DNA of 64,000 nucleotides from Sorangium aterium (GCF_028368935.1 NZ_JAQNDK010000001.1:186001-250000); one strand, 5' to 3'. Numbered from the stretch's first letter, positions 1 through 8,554 are shown. Program-made: numbers and translations. The notes: generated by a model not told the origin, from the letters alone.

Positions 1-169
1 TCCTGCTGCCGAACTCCGGCTCCATCACCCGCTCCCCGGGCGAGGTGCCGAGGATCAGCTGGATCGATTGACGCACCTTGAGCTCGTCGGACGCGAGCTC
101 CACCTTCCCGCCCGAGAGCGTCACGGGGAACGACCACCCTGCGCCGAGGAAGCTCTTCGACCCTTTCAC
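1..169 (-). CDS. gp25-like baseplate wedge protein of eCIS (3' truncated by window edge)
   Basis: The last visible gene of the minus-strand eCIS operon runs off the window at base 1, so only its first 56 codons are seen. It reads V-K-G-S-K-S-F-L-G-A-G-W-S-F-P-V, followed by a segment ending in SIQLILGTSPGERVMEPEFG. That pattern is the hallmark of the GPW/gp25 family (Afp9-like), which forms the baseplate wedge around the spike. The start is GTG at 169, chosen because GGAGG lies five bases upstream and because the gene begins just after the TAG stop of the PAAR gene. It implies that the operon continues beyond base 1. Confidence 0.85.
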   Translation of the reverse strand, partial: MKGSKSFLGAGWSFPVTLSGGKVELASDELKVRQSIQLILGTSPGERVMEPEFGSR

Positions 170-170
170 G

Positions 171-566
171 CTACCCTCCGACGAGGACGCTGCTCTGCGC
201 AAGGACGGTCCCCGAAGGCAGCGGCGCGGGATCGTTGCAGGTCAGGGCGCGGTCGGCCGCTCGCGCGGCCGGGCGCTCTCCGAACATCACCGTCGCGCTG
301 CCCTTGACGATCTGCGCCTGGTTCGTCGGCGGCACCGCGAACGTACCGCCGACCGGGATGTGAGGGGGGATGTTGGTCGCGATCGATCCGAGGACGGCGG
401 CCATCCTCCCCTCGATGAGGACGCTCGGGCAGAGGTCGCCGGTGATGATCCCGTTGAACGGGAACGGCTGCGCGACGGGCACCGGGCCCGTGGGCGAAGG
501 CACGAGGACGATATGCGTGTCGATCGCCTGCACGCGATCTCCTTGCTTGGCTGCCGGTAGTCCCAT
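171..566 (-). CDS. PAAR-like spike tip protein of eCIS
   Basis: A 131-residue protein starting M-G-L-P-A-A-K-Q-G-D at ATG 566. It has the repeated short hydrophobic/glycine pattern of PAAR-type proteins (GRMAAVLGSIATNIPPHIPVG in the middle, KGSATVMFGERPAARAAD near the end). PAAR proteins cap the central spike of contractile injection systems and sharpen it (Afp10-like position). It lies between the gpV-like spike gene (8 bases upstream) and the gp25-like gene (1 base downstream), which fits tip assembly. The reading frame stays open further upstream, but that part is the shadow of the neighbouring gene; the start beside the previous stop is preferred. Confidence 0.8.
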   Translation of the reverse strand: MGLPAAKQGDRVQAIDTHIVLVPSPTGPVPVAQPFPFNGIITGDLCPSVLIEGRMAAVLGSIATNIPPHIPVGGTFAVPPTNQAQIVKGSATVMFGERPAARAADRALTCNDPAPLPSGTVLAQSSVLVGG

Positions 567-574
567 AGATTTCC

Positions 575-1270
575 TCAGTTGAGCCGGATGAGCGCGCCCT
601 TCACGGCGACATCGCCCGTCGAAGAGACTTCCACCTGAGCCTGCGCCGAGATCTTCACCGCCGCCGTCGCTGATAGCTCGATCTGCGTGGCCTTCAGCGT
701 GATCTTCCCCGGTCCAGCGGACACGTCGATGTCCCCGCCCGCGGCGATGGTGACGCTCCTCTTCACGGCGTCGAGGACGACCTTGTCGCCGCTCTTGTCG
801 GTCACCTCGATCCTCTCGGCGCCAGGCTTGGAATCGAGGACGATCTTGCCACCGCTCTTGTCGGTCACCTCGATCCTCTCGGCGCCGGGCGTGTCGTCGA
901 TGCAGATCTGGCTGCCGCTCCGCGTCTTGATCATGCGCACGTCCTGCTGCTTCTGCTCGCCGGCGACGGGAGGGCGATCCTGCCCGTTCCACAGCGAGCC
1001 GATCACATAAGGCACGTTCAGGTTGCCCGCCTCGAAGATGACCAGCACCTCGTCGCCCTTCGCGGGAAGAAAATACGCACCGACGTCCTTGCCGGCGAAG
1101 AAGGATGCGACGCGGCACCAGTTCGACATGATCGTGGCGCCAAACAGCGGGTATTGCACCTTGATGCGCCCGAGCCTCTCCGGGTCGCCCGTCGTCTCCT
1201 CGACGATCCCGACGATCACGCCGGTCATGGATCGCTCATGGTGCGCATTGCTCCCCTGCCACGCGCTCAT
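575..1270 (-). CDS. gpV/VgrG-like spike (phage baseplate assembly protein V)
   Basis: 231 residues. Residues about 15-105 form a gpV-like OB-fold (GRIKVQYPLF, then a GDEVLVIFEAGNLNVPYVIGSLW stretch), typical of VgrG/gp5/Afp8 spikes. The C-terminal half is a repetitive beta-rich needle with two copies of GAERIEVTDKSG, then alternating short strands as in trimeric beta-helices. It would form the central spike that carries the PAAR tip. The start ATG at 1270 overlaps the stop of the gpD-like gene (ATGA). An internal ATG at 1228 (M-T-G-V-I-V-G) is a possible alternative start. Confidence 0.88.
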   Translation of the reverse strand: MSAWQGSNAHHERSMTGVIVGIVEETTGDPERLGRIKVQYPLFGATIMSNWCRVASFFAGKDVGAYFLPAKGDEVLVIFEAGNLNVPYVIGSLWNGQDRPPVAGEQKQQDVRMIKTRSGSQICIDDTPGAERIEVTDKSGGKIVLDSKPGAERIEVTDKSGDKVVLDAVKRSVTIAAGGDIDVSAGPGKITLKATQIELSATAAVKISAQAQVEVSSTGDVAVKGALIRLN

Positions 1271-2295
1271 ACGCCGGTCCTCCGCAGCGAGATGGTGGTC
1301 GTATAGCCGTCCTGTTGCGTATAGACGTGCTTTGCCGCGGTCACGTAATAGAGGCCGCTGAAGCGGCCGCCGATGCCCTCGATCTCGACGTTGACCCCGG
1401 GCCGGAGCGCGGGGTTTCCGGCCGCGGACGCCTCGACCTCGATGAACCCCTCGACGTCGGCCTCGTACGTCGCCTCGGCGATGGCGCGCGCGCTCTTCTG
1501 GTCGAGGATCTCCGGGTCCATCGCCGACACGGGTGAGGCCGCGTAGGCAGCGGACAGCTCGTAGCCCGTCTTCTGGCCGCCCATGCGGAGCGACGCGGGG
1601 CCGGAGCTCACGGTCGCGACGATGGACTGCTTCTTCTTCGGATCCCAGCCCACGCGCGTCACGCGCGACCCCTGCTTGAGCGCCCGAGCTCGCACGGTCA
1701 GCGTCGTGAGATCCACGCCGAGGCGCAGCTTCGTCGTCGGCGACTGGCCCGCGATGCTCCGGCGAAAATAGAGCGTGCGCCCTGTCACAAAGAGCTCGAA
1801 ATGGATCCGGGCCGCGCGCGCGGAGAGGAACGCGAAATCACTCTGATCGGCCTGGATCACGTACGGGTAGGTGACGCCGCTGTCGTCGGCGCGAATGTCG
1901 AGCCCGTTGTCGCGGGCGATGCGGGTCGCGATCTGGGTGTCGCTCGATCTCTCGAACGTGCGCGTCGTGGTCCCGAACTGGAGGCGGTAGAGCGCGTCAT
2001 AGCCCTGGAGCTCGACGGCGCTCTCGTCGCCGAAGACCATCTCCAGCGCGCCGAGGCGGCCTTCGAAGATGGGCTTCGTGCTCTCCATGCCGAAGCCCAC
2101 CACGACAGGGTCACCGATGCGGGCGGAGGTCAGATCGATCCCCTGAAAAACAGAGCGCTTGAAGTCGACGCTGCCGACCTCGACGGCGCACGTCGAGGGG
2201 AGGTTCAACTCCTGATCGACCTCGGCGCGGGCGAGCGCGGCGCTCATGCTGTCCGGAAGCGGCTTACCCGCAACGGTGACCGAGACGACGCCCAT
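1267..2295 (-). CDS. gpD-like baseplate hub protein (phage late control D family)
   Basis: 342 residues, resembling the late-control gene D protein/gp27 hub domain: an N-terminal part with GDPVVVGFGM, a central segment with ARIARDNGLDIRADDSGVTYPYVIQADQSDF then a LSARAARIHFELFV-like region, and a C-terminal barrel ending SGLYYVTAAKHVYTQQDGY. In Afp/PVC the hub and spike are one polypeptide (Afp8); here the N-terminal hub and the gpV spike are separate, ATGA-coupled genes. The start overlaps the TAA stop of the upstream LysM-type gene by one base. Confidence 0.88.
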   Translation of the reverse strand: MGVVSVTVAGKPLPDSMSAALARAEVDQELNLPSTCAVEVGSVDFKRSVFQGIDLTSARIGDPVVVGFGMESTKPIFEGRLGALEMVFGDESAVELQGYDALYRLQFGTTTRTFERSSDTQIATRIARDNGLDIRADDSGVTYPYVIQADQSDFAFLSARAARIHFELFVTGRTLYFRRSIAGQSPTTKLRLGVDLTTLTVRARALKQGSRVTRVGWDPKKKQSIVATVSSGPASLRMGGQKTGYELSAAYAASPVSAMDPEILDQKSARAIAEATYEADVEGFIEVEASAAGNPALRPGVNVEIEGIGGRFSGLYYVTAAKHVYTQQDGYTTTISLRRTGV

Positions 2296-2969
2296 TACCG
2301 ATCCGCTCCGGCAGCGTTGCCGCCCTGAGAGAGCGCGTCGCTCTTCGGTAGATCGGCCGCGTCGGGGATCGCGAGGAGCGTCCCGATCTGCTCCGGCATC
2401 GGGAAGCGCAGCGGATCATCGATGTTGTTGGCCCTGGCGATCCAGAGCCATGCGCTCGCGTCCCCGAGCTCCCGGGCCGCGATGGCGTCGAGCCGCTCTC
2501 CCACCTTGACCAGGTGGAGCTTTGGGCAGTTATCGAGGCCGGCGTCCTTCTCCACCTCGCTCGGCAGGAGCTGCTCCTGAAATGTGACCGTGAGATCGGC
2601 GCGGACCGGGGTGCCGGTCGAGAGGAACATGGTGAAGTGCTGGTCGAGCTGGCTGACGATCCCCTGGTAAGAAAAACCTCCCCAGCTGAAGAGGCAGACG
2701 GGCGGCCGGCGCTTCTCCCCCTCACCGACCGTCGGCCTCTGGAGCGCGGCGATGGGCTTGATCAACGCGCGCACGTCGGTGCCCTTTTCGTACGTATCAA
2801 AGAAGAGCTTCACGGTGAACGGCAGCCGCTCCAGGCGGTCGAACTGCAACGTTCCGGCCCTCCCCGAGTACAGGATCTGGGACGAGCTCGTGTATTGATC
2901 CGGGTTGTACATCACCTCGATCTGCTCGCCCGTATCGATATTCTTGATGATCGCTTTGCTCAGGGTCAT
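2295..2969 (-). CDS. LysM-containing tube-baseplate adaptor (Afp7-like)
   Basis: 224 residues. The N-terminal ~130 residues carry the motif MYNPDQYTSSS and a FFDTYEKGTDVR stretch, typical of the Afp7-like 'CIS tube protein' family. Residues ~150-200 form a LysM-like fold (KLHLVKVGERLDAIAARELG... LWIARANNIDDP). In contractile tails this protein lies between the tube and the baseplate hub, and the LysM-like part is structural. The start codon overlaps the stop of the preceding disordered-protein gene (ATGA), and its stop overlaps the gpD start, so the three are probably translated together. Confidence 0.85.
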   Translation of the reverse strand: MTLSKAIIKNIDTGEQIEVMYNPDQYTSSSQILYSGRAGTLQFDRLERLPFTVKLFFDTYEKGTDVRALIKPIAALQRPTVGEGEKRRPPVCLFSWGGFSYQGIVSQLDQHFTMFLSTGTPVRADLTVTFQEQLLPSEVEKDAGLDNCPKLHLVKVGERLDAIAARELGDASAWLWIARANNIDDPLRFPMPEQIGTLLAIPDAADLPKSDALSQGGNAAGADR

Positions 2970-4885
2970 CTCAGCCCCGTCCGCTCCTCGCGGTGGCGAA
3001 TCCGCTTGTCCATCTCGGCCATCAGACGATCGACGAGCCTTCGCAGCTCCGCCTGCGAGGGCTGGTCGGCGAGCCGTGGCGCTCTCGAGGCAGCCGGTCG
3101 AGGCGCCCGCGCGCCTTCGAGCTCGGCCTGCATGTGCGGAAGAGAGAGCGGTGAGCGGGCGCGCGCAGCGGCAGGCGCGCTCTCGATCGGGCGGGCAGCC
3201 GCGGGAGCCCCCCGGTGCTCGAGCGAGCGCAAAGGACCAACCTGTAGGAGCTGCGAAGGATGGGTGAGTACGCGATCGGCAGGCGCGCGGAACGCTGCCG
3301 TCGGTCGGTGCGACGCGTGGGCGTCGGCTGCCGGCGCGGCTACGTGGGTGGTCGTCAAGGACAAAGGCCGGAAGGGAGCAGCCGACGTTTGCAGTGTTTG
3401 CCCCTTGCCGCCGAAACTGCCGTTCGAAGGGCCCGGGAGCGAGAGTGTGGTCGTGGAGGCAACGTGCACCGCCGCCGGCCGATGCCGAAAGACATGCCGG
3501 CTGAGGCGCCCGAGCGCCGCTCCAGCGCTGGCCGCGCTGCGCCCGGGCGCCGCTCGAGCGGCCGCGAAGCGGATGCTGGGGTTCCCAGCTTCGCGCCAGG
3601 GAAACAAGGCTCGGCCCGCGCGCAACGCCGCCGCGAAGCCGCCGCCCGTCGTGCGCCCGAACGCTTGATGGGCGGCGCTCGTCCGGTATCCCCGAAGCGC
3701 CTCTCCGGTTCGAGATAGCCGGGAACCCCGCGCCCCTCGCTCCCCCTCCCTCGCGCGCCGGCGCACGGCAACAGCGCGAGGAGCTACGCTCTTCGGCGCC
3801 GAGCGGACGGTGGCTGCGTCTGGGGCTCCAGGGAAGAGCATGAGAGACGCGGGGCTCTCGCGCCTGATCCCGCCCTGTCTCGGGTAGGTCGCGGGCACGC
3901 TTCGAGCTCGGGGGAGCATCACGGAGGGAGGGCGAACGACGAGCTGAAACGGCAAGGCGAACAGCGCCGCCGCCAGGCGGCGTGGCGTGTCAGAAGGCGC
4001 TGTCCGCGTGGCTTGCTCCGTGACGATCGAGAGCAACAGCCGGAGAGGCGCTGCCAACGTTCGCCACGCCTGGCCGGTGCCATACCGGCGCGGCGCCTGC
4101 GGGGAGGCAGCGGGTACATGCCACGAACGCGCGCCGCGCATCTCCGGTCGCGCGTGCTCTGAAACGCGCCCCTCGTCGAGGGGCTTTCGCACGAGCAGCA
4201 CGCCTGGGGGCGACGAGCCGAGGAGTGGCAAGCGCGCGAGCAGCAGGCGTGCGACGGTCCGGCGCAGAAGGGCCGCAGCGGCTCGCACGCGCCGAGGCTC
4301 CGGGGAGCGCCACGTTCGCGCCGCGAGGGTGGCGCGCAGCACGGTCGCCACGGCGCGCGGCAGGCTCACCGCGAGCGCAGCGCCCACGCTGCGGGCACCG
4401 TCGCCCACGCTGCGGGCACCGTCGCCCACGCTGCGGGCACCGTCGCCCACGCTGCGAGCAGCGTGATCGGTCACACCCGCTCGGCCGCCCGTGGCGGCGA
4501 CCCGAGGGCGCGCGTGCGAGGCACCGATCGCTGGCCGCAATTGCCGCCCGAGCCGCCCCGCCTCCGGGCCGACCTCGTCCATCGTCCGCCGCCGCAGCGC
4601 GGCTCGCTCGTATCGCTCGGCCCGCGTTCCGGGCGAGCTCCGGTGGGCGCTCGCGCGGAGCGCGGCGCCGAGCGCCTGAAACACCGCACGCTTGAGTGTG
4701 AGCCACACCGGCTGGATGACCGTGGATGCCCGGACGGCAACGTGGGTCAGGCCGAGCGGACGACGTCCGAGCGGCTCGCCTCGCCCGTACCGCTCGCGGA
4801 TCTCGCGCGATGAGCGCATGGCGGCCCGAGCCGCGCTCGGCCACGCTGGACGATTGACCTGCTCGCGCTGAACCCGATCCAGCAT
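2966..4885 (-). CDS. Arg/Ala-rich disordered eCIS protein with conserved coiled C-terminus
   Basis: A 639-residue, extremely Arg/Ala/Pro-rich, low-complexity protein with almost no predicted globular part. Only the last ~30 residues look conserved: a short helix reading L-R-R-L-V-D-R-L-M-A-E-M-D-K-R, ending in HREERTGLR. Proteins with a variable body and a similar 'RLRRErERRG'-type tail are known in this slot of eCIS clusters (between tube and LysM protein). Internally it has four G-A-R-S-V-G-D repeats (about 4383-4456). It starts at ATG 4885, 11 bases after the tube gene, and its stop overlaps the next start. The size and extreme composition are odd; long frames on the other strand are GC artefacts. 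Confidence 0.6.
   Translation of the reverse strand: MLDRVQREQVNRPAWPSAARAAMRSSREIRERYGRGEPLGRRPLGLTHVAVRASTVIQPVWLTLKRAVFQALGAALRASAHRSSPGTRAERYERAALRRRTMDEVGPEAGRLGRQLRPAIGASHARPRVAATGGRAGVTDHAARSVGDGARSVGDGARSVGDGARSVGAALAVSLPRAVATVLRATLAARTWRSPEPRRVRAAAALLRRTVARLLLARLPLLGSSPPGVLLVRKPLDEGRVSEHARPEMRGARSWHVPAASPQAPRRYGTGQAWRTLAAPLRLLLSIVTEQATRTAPSDTPRRLAAALFALPFQLVVRPPSVMLPRARSVPATYPRQGGIRRESPASLMLFPGAPDAATVRSAPKSVAPRAVAVRRRAREGERGARGSRLSRTGEALRGYRTSAAHQAFGRTTGGGFAAALRAGRALFPWREAGNPSIRFAAARAAPGRSAASAGAALGRLSRHVFRHRPAAVHVASTTTLSLPGPSNGSFGGKGQTLQTSAAPFRPLSLTTTHVAAPAADAHASHRPTAAFRAPADRVLTHPSQLLQVGPLRSLEHRGAPAAARPIESAPAAARARSPLSLPHMQAELEGARAPRPAASRAPRLADQPSQAELRRLVDRLMAEMDKRIRHREERTGLR
4383..4456 (-). 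repeat. 21-bp tandem repeat inside the disordered eCIS gene
   Basis: About 3.5 copies of the 21-base unit CCCACGCTGCGGGCACCGTCG stand head to tail. In frame on the minus strand they encode repeated GARSVGD heptapeptides. The copies are near-identical at DNA level, which indicates recent slippage or expansion. Confidence 0.9.
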
Positions 4886-4896
4886 CGCTCAGGCCC

Positions 4897-5361
4897 CTAT
4901 GCCTCGAAGATCCCGTCGTGCGCCAGCGTGAGCGACTGGAACAGCACCTGGTTCGAGGCTGTGTCGAACTCGGGACCTTCCCAAGCGATCGGGTAGGCGC
5001 TGCGGAAGTGCCATTGCTTGAGGAACGCCCCCGTCCGGTCCATGAGGTGGACGGTCCCGTCGTAGCGGCTGAACCTCCCGGCGATGACCTGCTGGTACCA
5101 GCTCCATAGATTGTCCATATCGGACATCCCGCGCCGAAGGACGAGGTCCGTGTACGACGTGGGGCCGGGCAGCCGGTGCTCATGCGTGTTGACGCCGCCC
5201 TCGCGGCGCGACTCGACCGCCGTTTGGATCCGCAGGCCGCTGATGCTGCTGAACCCGCCCACGATCAGCGACCCGATCTCGACCTGAAAGTTGAAGCCCA
5301 AGTACGGATCCTTCCGAGCCGCGCGTCCGCCCGACGACGAGCCCCTGCCGCCGTTCGCCAT
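4897..5361 (-). CDS. eCIS inner tube protein (second tube paralogue, gp19-like)
   Basis: 154 residues, of the phage T4 gp19-like tail tube family (Afp1/Afp5). Diagnostic pieces are DPYLGFNFQVEIG, GGFSSISGL, the VNTHEHRLPGPTSYTDLVLRRG loop and a late LFQSLTLAHDGI strand. It probably forms the tube ring next to the baseplate (Afp5-like), because it stands next to the LysM/hub genes and apart from the first tube gene. A strong GAGGAGG site precedes the ATG by four bases. The N-terminus has a short Gly/Ser-rich extension absent from the 6001-6441 paralogue. Confidence 0.9.
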   Translation of the reverse strand: MANGGRGSSSGGRAARKDPYLGFNFQVEIGSLIVGGFSSISGLRIQTAVESRREGGVNTHEHRLPGPTSYTDLVLRRGMSDMDNLWSWYQQVIAGRFSRYDGTVHLMDRTGAFLKQWHFRSAYPIAWEGPEFDTASNQVLFQSLTLAHDGIFEA

Positions 5362-5419
5362 ACCGCCTCCTCACGCCACGGTTACACCCAGGACCGAAGG
5401 CCGTCCGCTCCCCTCGCGA

Positions 5420-5608
5420 TCAGAGGTCGAGCAGCGACCGCTCCTTCTTTTCGGAACCCATGATCTCCCGGTTGATCTTGCTCGCCTCTTCGCACCACCG
5501 CCTGCGCTCGCGGTGCTCGAGCCTGAGCAGCGAGTCATACTCCCAGTGAAAATAGTACGCGAGAAAGGCTATCTCCTCGTGCATCGCATCGAGGGGATAG
5601 CCCTTCAT
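5420..5608 (-). CDS. Small eCIS protein, DUF6760-like
   Basis: A 62-residue protein starting M-K-G-Y-P-L-D-A-M-H-E-E-I-A-F-L-A-Y-Y-F, then H-W-x-Y-D-S-L-L-R-L-E-H-R-E-R-R-R-W. This matches the small conserved 'YPLdal.EEvAylayhfhWp...il.leH.eR..w' family found in phage-tail-like clusters (DUF6760), of unknown exact role, probably in tail assembly. The start at 5608 overlaps the stop of the tail assembly gene by four bases (ATGA), and this decides it over a longer frame starting 15 codons upstream. Confidence 0.75.
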   Translation of the reverse strand: MKGYPLDAMHEEIAFLAYYFHWEYDSLLRLEHRERRRWCEEASKINREIMGSEKKERSLLDL

Positions 5609-5976
5609 TGGTCCCGGGACGTGTCCACCTCGAACTCGAACGCATGGTTGCATTTCGGACAGAGCACCTCGACTGCGTTTCGCCCCCGCTCGTTGATGCG
5701 GTTGTACATCTCCTGGAGAGCGGCGAAGTCCGCCGCGAACAGGCCCTCGATGACCTTGGGCGTGACGGCGGGCAGCGTGCCGAGCCGCGTCACGACGCGC
5801 GAGAGGAGGATGATGGAGAGGTAGCTCTGGTTCTGCTGAACGCGGCTGTCGCGCAGCGGCAGGATCTCATCGGCCGCGGTCGCGAGGCGCATGGTGCCTT
5901 CCTTGTGAAGATCGCCATTGTCGTCAGCGTAGCCGAGCTTCAAGACAAATGGGAATTCGGTGATTAGCGCGGTCAT
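5605..5976 (-). CDS. Phage-tail assembly-like eCIS protein with CxxC motif
   Basis: 123 residues. The protein has an MTALITEFPFVLKLGYAD start, a helical centre (LSIILLSRVVTRLG, then a segment reading VIEGLFAADFAALQEMYNRI) and a C-terminal C-P-K-C knuckle. This arrangement is seen in small tail-assembly/chaperone-like proteins located between tube genes in eCIS of actinobacteria and myxobacteria. The CPKC pair could bind half a zinc site. An AGGAGG site lies five bases before the ATG. The role as assembly factor is inferred from position. Confidence 0.65.
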   Translation of the reverse strand: MTALITEFPFVLKLGYADDNGDLHKEGTMRLATAADEILPLRDSRVQQNQSYLSIILLSRVVTRLGTLPAVTPKVIEGLFAADFAALQEMYNRINERGRNAVEVLCPKCNHAFEFEVDTSRDQ

Positions 5977-6000
5977 CTCAGCCTCCTCTCTCTGGCGCTG

Positions 6001-6441
6001 TCATTGCGTGCGCTTGATGTTCTCCACCGCGACCTCGAGCGTCTCGATGAGGACGTCGTTCCCCTTGCCGTCGAGATCGCCCGCCTGGTACTTCGACGGC
6101 CAGGCCCCGACCAGGTCCCAGCGCGCGGCGTCGTTGCCGGCGTCATCGACGAGGATGATCGATATATTCCTCCGAGCGTTCGGCACGCCGGTGCCGGTCT
6201 GGCGGATGATCTGCCACCACTCGTAAAGCTCCATCGACGTCGTGATGCCGCGCTTGAGGGTGAGCGACCCCACCTTGGGATACCCGGAGAGCTTGCGCGT
6301 GAAGGGATCGGTGCCCTCGCGGTACTCGATCGGGTCCGACGACTCGTCCGGGATCGTCGCGCTTGCGAAGGCGGCGACCTGAATGCTCGCGATCTCGACG
6401 CGGAACCGATAGTTCCTGTAAGGGTCCGTTCTCTCCGCCAT
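6001..6441 (-). CDS. eCIS inner tube protein (major, gp19-like)
   Basis: 146 residues, a gp19-like tail tube protein: DPYRNYRFRVEIASIQVAAF at the start, a GTDPFTRKLSGYPKVGSLTLKRG loop, WWQIIRQTGTG and IILVDDAGNDAARWDLVGAWPSKY. These are the features of Afp1-type tube subunits, which stack as hexamers inside the sheath. It follows the sheath gene by about 55 bases, the usual sheath-tube pairing. Together with the gene at 4897 it gives two tube paralogues, as in Afp, PVC and Streptomyces-type systems. Confidence 0.92.
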   Translation of the reverse strand: MAERTDPYRNYRFRVEIASIQVAAFASATIPDESSDPIEYREGTDPFTRKLSGYPKVGSLTLKRGITTSMELYEWWQIIRQTGTGVPNARRNISIILVDDAGNDAARWDLVGAWPSKYQAGDLDGKGNDVLIETLEVAVENIKRTQ

Positions 6442-6496
6442 GATAACTATAGCCTCTCTTGATGCCCGGCCCCGGAGGGCTCCACATCAGGCTCGA

Positions 6497-8146
6497 TCAA
6501 GCCGATGGTAGCGTCTGCTGTTGAATGCGGAGCACGACAAACTCCGCAGGCCGCACGGGGGCCACCTTGATGTCGATGTAGAGGAGCCCCTGGTTCCTCG
6601 TCGCCGGAGGGTTGTTCGACGCGTCCACCTTCACCTCGAACGCGTCCGAGTCCTTGGCGCCGAAGAGGCCTCCTGCCGTCCACACCTGGGTCAGAAACAC
6701 GGTCACGTCGCGACGGACCGTGCCCCAGAGCTTCTGATCGTTCGGCTCGAACACGACCCATTGCAGGCCCCGGTAGAGCGACATTTCGATGTACGTCAGC
6801 AGCCTGCGCACGCTGATGTAGATGAGGCTCGGGTCCGTCGACAAGGTGCGCGCGCCGTACGTCACGATGCCGTAGGTCGGCAGGCTCCGTATGGCGTTGA
6901 TGCCATCCGGGTTGAGGATACCTTGAGCCTTCTCCGTGACGAGCGCCGTGAGGCTCACCGCCGACGACAGCCTGCCGTCGCGGATACCCGCCGGAGCCTT
7001 GAACACGCCGACGCGGCTATCGGTCTCGGCATAGGTCCCTGCGATGGCCCCGGCGGGAGGGATCGTGATGCTGCGCGCCGTCGACGCATTGAAGAAATCG
7101 ATCCATGGATAGTAGATCGCGCCGCGGTCCGAGTTGAGCGCGTTTTCCAGGTCGATGGCCGCGGTTGCTCCCGGGGGAGTTATCGGTTCGCCCCTCTTGA
7201 ACGACCTGAGCGTCGGCGGGTCCAGCCAGAAAGGGGCGTCTGCGATCATGAACATGTCGCAAGGAGTCCGACCTTCGCAGTAGTTTATACCCTGCTGGAT
7301 CGTCGCTTGCTGCGTCTTGAGATCGTCCAACATGCCCGTGTCGGGCATCACGAGGAGGCTTGCGTCGGTGATCGGATCGAGCCTGGCGAGCGCGTCTTGG
7401 TAGTCGACCGGAGTGCCCGACGTGGAGTCAGCGCCGGTCACGAGCAGCGCCGGGGCGAGGGCTGTCGGCGCCGGCGGCGTCTCGGCGTTGACCGTGACAC
7501 GGATGAAGAGCGATTGGCCGTTGATCTTGGCCTCCAGCGAGCTAGGCTGCCCGTTCGCCCCCTTCTTGAGATCCTTGATGGTCAGCCCAGGGAACTCTTC
7601 AATGACGTAATAATCGACAGTGCGGGTGATCTTGGCAGAATCGAGGTTGTTGTTCTTGATGTAGCGGGTGATGAGACGCTCGAGGACGGTCTTCTTGCTG
7701 TCGTCTTGGTCCACCTTTGCGGCGGAGTAGAGGACGCGGACGCCGAAGGTGGGCGTGAGGGTCGTGCTGGGCGTGTCCTCCCAAGGGTAGTTTTCGATCG
7801 CGATGGCGAGATCGTTGCCCCACAGGCCCGGTGACGACGCCGTGAACTGGAGAGGCGCATGCACGACCGTCGCCGCGGCGAGGCCATCGCTCGCCTTCGC
7901 GCGCACGACGTACGCGTACGCGCCGCCCTCGGCGAAGAAATTGTATACCGCAAACGGGACGTTATAGCCCCACGTGAAGTTCCCGAATTTCGCCAGGAAG
8001 GCGTTCCAGCTATCGATCAGCGTGGGCTCGTCCGGCCCTCTTTCTGTCCATCCCACGAAGGCGGTGGTGCTGGTGCCGACGCCAGAGATCTGCTGCGGTC
8101 CCCGGATTTCTTCGATGTAGATGCCCGGATACAAGTAGTTGGACAC
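6497..8146 (-). CDS. eCIS contractile sheath protein
   Basis: 549 residues with the classical sheath start Y-L-Y-P-G-I-Y-I-E-E-I, followed by ISGVGTSTTAFVGWTERGP. The C-terminal sheath core includes GINAIRSLPTYGIVTYGARTL and RRLLTYIEMSLYRGLQWVVFEPND. Family knowledge: the sheath contracts to drive the inner tube through the target membrane. Only one sheath gene is visible, whereas Afp has three. The start is GTG at 8146, chosen because GGAAAGG lies about eight bases upstream and the YPGIYIEE motif is at the extreme N-terminus. Confidence 0.95.
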   Translation of the reverse strand: MSNYLYPGIYIEEIRGPQQISGVGTSTTAFVGWTERGPDEPTLIDSWNAFLAKFGNFTWGYNVPFAVYNFFAEGGAYAYVVRAKASDGLAAATVVHAPLQFTASSPGLWGNDLAIAIENYPWEDTPSTTLTPTFGVRVLYSAAKVDQDDSKKTVLERLITRYIKNNNLDSAKITRTVDYYVIEEFPGLTIKDLKKGANGQPSSLEAKINGQSLFIRVTVNAETPPAPTALAPALLVTGADSTSGTPVDYQDALARLDPITDASLLVMPDTGMLDDLKTQQATIQQGINYCEGRTPCDMFMIADAPFWLDPPTLRSFKRGEPITPPGATAAIDLENALNSDRGAIYYPWIDFFNASTARSITIPPAGAIAGTYAETDSRVGVFKAPAGIRDGRLSSAVSLTALVTEKAQGILNPDGINAIRSLPTYGIVTYGARTLSTDPSLIYISVRRLLTYIEMSLYRGLQWVVFEPNDQKLWGTVRRDVTVFLTQVWTAGGLFGAKDSDAFEVKVDASNNPPATRNQGLLYIDIKVAPVRPAEFVVLRIQQQTLPSA

Positions 8147-8554
8147 GGGTTCAACCTTTCCAGAGACGATTCGGACGAAGGAGGTTGCCAGATCCTCTTC
8201 GACACACGCCGCATCGCGACAGACCTCGGCCTCTTCCCCATGGCCTCTCGCCCATGGAGGGAACGGTGGAGGCCGCCTTCGAGGGCATCTCCCTCCACCT
8301 CTCTTTGAGGAGAGGGAGATGCTGGGAAGACAAGATCGCGAGGGCGGAGTCCGCCAGCTGATCTCGGCTACCCCCCCGAAGAGAGCCTGGACATTAGGTT
8401 TCCTTTGCCGGAGTTGTCAACGCGGTCTGAGGATGCCCGATCCGATCTTTCGTCACAATCATGGGGCCGGGTCTATCCCCCAGGCGCTCGTTTTGTCACC
8501 CTCATGGGACCAGCAGTACCGTTGTGGAACGGTGATCTCGTCAACCTCATGGGA
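8147..8554. other. Intergenic gap between tail-cap and sheath genes
   Basis: The 408-base gap holds the leader hairpin and the three-motif array described separately. No convincing small gene is seen on either strand. It probably contains the promoter of the sheath-onward transcript, but no clear -35/-10 pair can be pointed to. Confidence 0.6.
8285..8322 (-). promoter_or_regulatory. Stable hairpin in the leader of the sheath gene
   Basis: An 11-bp perfect stem (GCATCTCCCTC with GAGGGAGATGC) with an inner CCTC/GAGG pairing, about 140 bases upstream of the sheath start on the minus strand and about 230 bases downstream of the tail-cap stop. It has no T-run. It could be a terminator or processing site between the ATPase/cap and structural segments, or a leader structure of the sheath mRNA; the sequence does not decide. 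Confidence 0.5.

Noticed and set aside
2514-3668. A 384-codon plus-strand frame opposite the LysM and disordered-protein genes.
   Set aside because: It is antisense to overlapping, ATGA-joined eCIS genes and shows no motifs.
4383-4456. 21-bp repeats considered as a regulatory iteron array.
   Set aside because: They lie inside the coding frame of the disordered eCIS protein and encode GARSVGD heptapeptides.
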